Part shown: piece after piece, positions 59,606 to 60,000 of the stretch
How the letters are laid out: each line of letters starts with the position of its first letter
How positions within the stretch are numbered: position 1 is the stretch's first letter
Assembly (NCBI GenBank): GCA_029204225.1
Contig: CM055100.1
Coordinates: 16,572,164-16,632,163 of the forward strand
Length of the DNA stretch: 60,000 bases
From: Diphasiastrum complanatum
Taxonomy: Eukaryota > Streptophyta > Lycopodiopsida > Lycopodiales > Lycopodiaceae
Direction: 5' to 3'
The notes under the pieces: generated by a model
What the model saw: the letters and a program-made list of their open reading frames with translations, nothing else
Database searches by the model: none
What the model was told of the DNA's origin: nothing
Made by a program: the position numbers and the translations under genes

Positions 59606-59870
59606 TTCAACTAGTTTCATCACATTTTGCAATATTTCCATATTTGGCATATTGAGGCCAAAACCTGTTTTAGACTTAGAGGTTGACTTTTCAAAGCTCA
59701 TTAGTCTAAATTTCATTTGAATAAACACTTTTTGAAAGTGTGGGAGAGATAGAATGCGAGTTTGAGTAGATTCAATTTAAATAAGTTGGGTACATTGAAT
59801 CTAGACCCAAAATTGGTAGGGTAAGCATTTTGGTGGGAAAGCCAAGTGGCCAAATAGGGTTTGGACCTGC

Positions 59871-59878
59871 TATAAAAG
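59871..59878 (+). promoter_or_regulatory. TATA box of an LTR or gene promoter
   Basis: TATAAAAG is preceded by CCAAATAGG-like bases and followed 25-60 bases later by a TC-rich stretch (TCTTCTCTCTTCTC), as in a plant core promoter and 5' leader. What it drives lies beyond the window. A possible LTR start (TGTGGGAGAG, about 59740) upstream makes an LTR promoter likely. Confidence 0.45.
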
Positions 59879-60000
59879 GATGTAACTCATGGAGAGAGTT
59901 ATCTTCTCTCTTCTCTATCTCATTTCATGCTTATACATGGTTCTCTTGGGTTCTACTATCCATTGGTGCACTATCTTGGTGATTGCTTGCAATTCTATGT

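Overview
The window is nuclear DNA from a land plant with a retrotransposon-rich genome. The evidence is a plant-specific chromomethylase gene end with GT-AG introns at 2.9-3.6 kb, many Ty1/copia elements primed by initiator-Met tRNA (PBS TGGTATCAGAGC), Ty3/gypsy relics, long GA/TC microsatellites and AT-rich intergenic DNA. I cannot place it in a lineage below land plants. No RNA gene, CRISPR array or bacterial-type operon was seen. Almost everything after 6 kb is transposable-element sequence, most of it broken.

Layout. 0-6 kb: AT-rich DNA, a GC-rich direct-repeat patch, a copia RT scrap, a Helitron-like 3' terminus, and the last three exons of a chromomethylase. 6-11.6 kb: minus-strand gypsy gag relic, a 3'-truncated copia element (D), repeat family R1 with a (GA)n tract, and a deleted copia relic (P). 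11.7-29.6 kb: nested locus 1. Plus-strand copia element H (5' LTR, PBS, leader, split gag) has been interrupted by element A (minus, TSD CCAAA), element B (plus, TSD GATT(T)) and element J (minus, TSD AGTTG). 29.6-41.7 kb: unassigned DNA, a 200-bp compound microsatellite, relics K and L, a peculiar element N whose internal ORF is not a standard polyprotein, and a copia 5' end (F) with a triplicated primer-binding site. 41.7-54.8 kb: nested locus 2. An R1 copy is split by plus-strand element E (TSD GTGCC), which is itself split inside integrase/RT by minus-strand element G (TSD GAGAT). 54.8-60 kb: gypsy gag (plus) and RT (minus) relics, a copia LTR plus RNase H relic (M), and a TATA-bearing promoter-like segment.

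Element G is the youngest by LTR comparison (about 2 mismatches in 655 bp) and has an uninterrupted 1317-codon gag-pol ORF, but its RT carries Asn in place of the first catalytic Asp. LTR mismatches rank ages as G younger than A, and A younger than E, which agrees with G sitting inside E. Several otherwise different LTRs share a 14-base palindrome, TTCACACGTGTGAA (G-box core), with GTAC motifs nearby.

No wholly new biological system is demonstrated. The best candidates for something undescribed are element N (direct repeats flanking a copia linker remnant), the triplicated PBS in F, the shared LTR cis-module, and the isolated chromomethylase 3' end next to a Helitron-like terminus. Boundaries with terminal dinucleotides and TSDs are read directly from the sequence. 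Boundaries marked approximate are not resolved.
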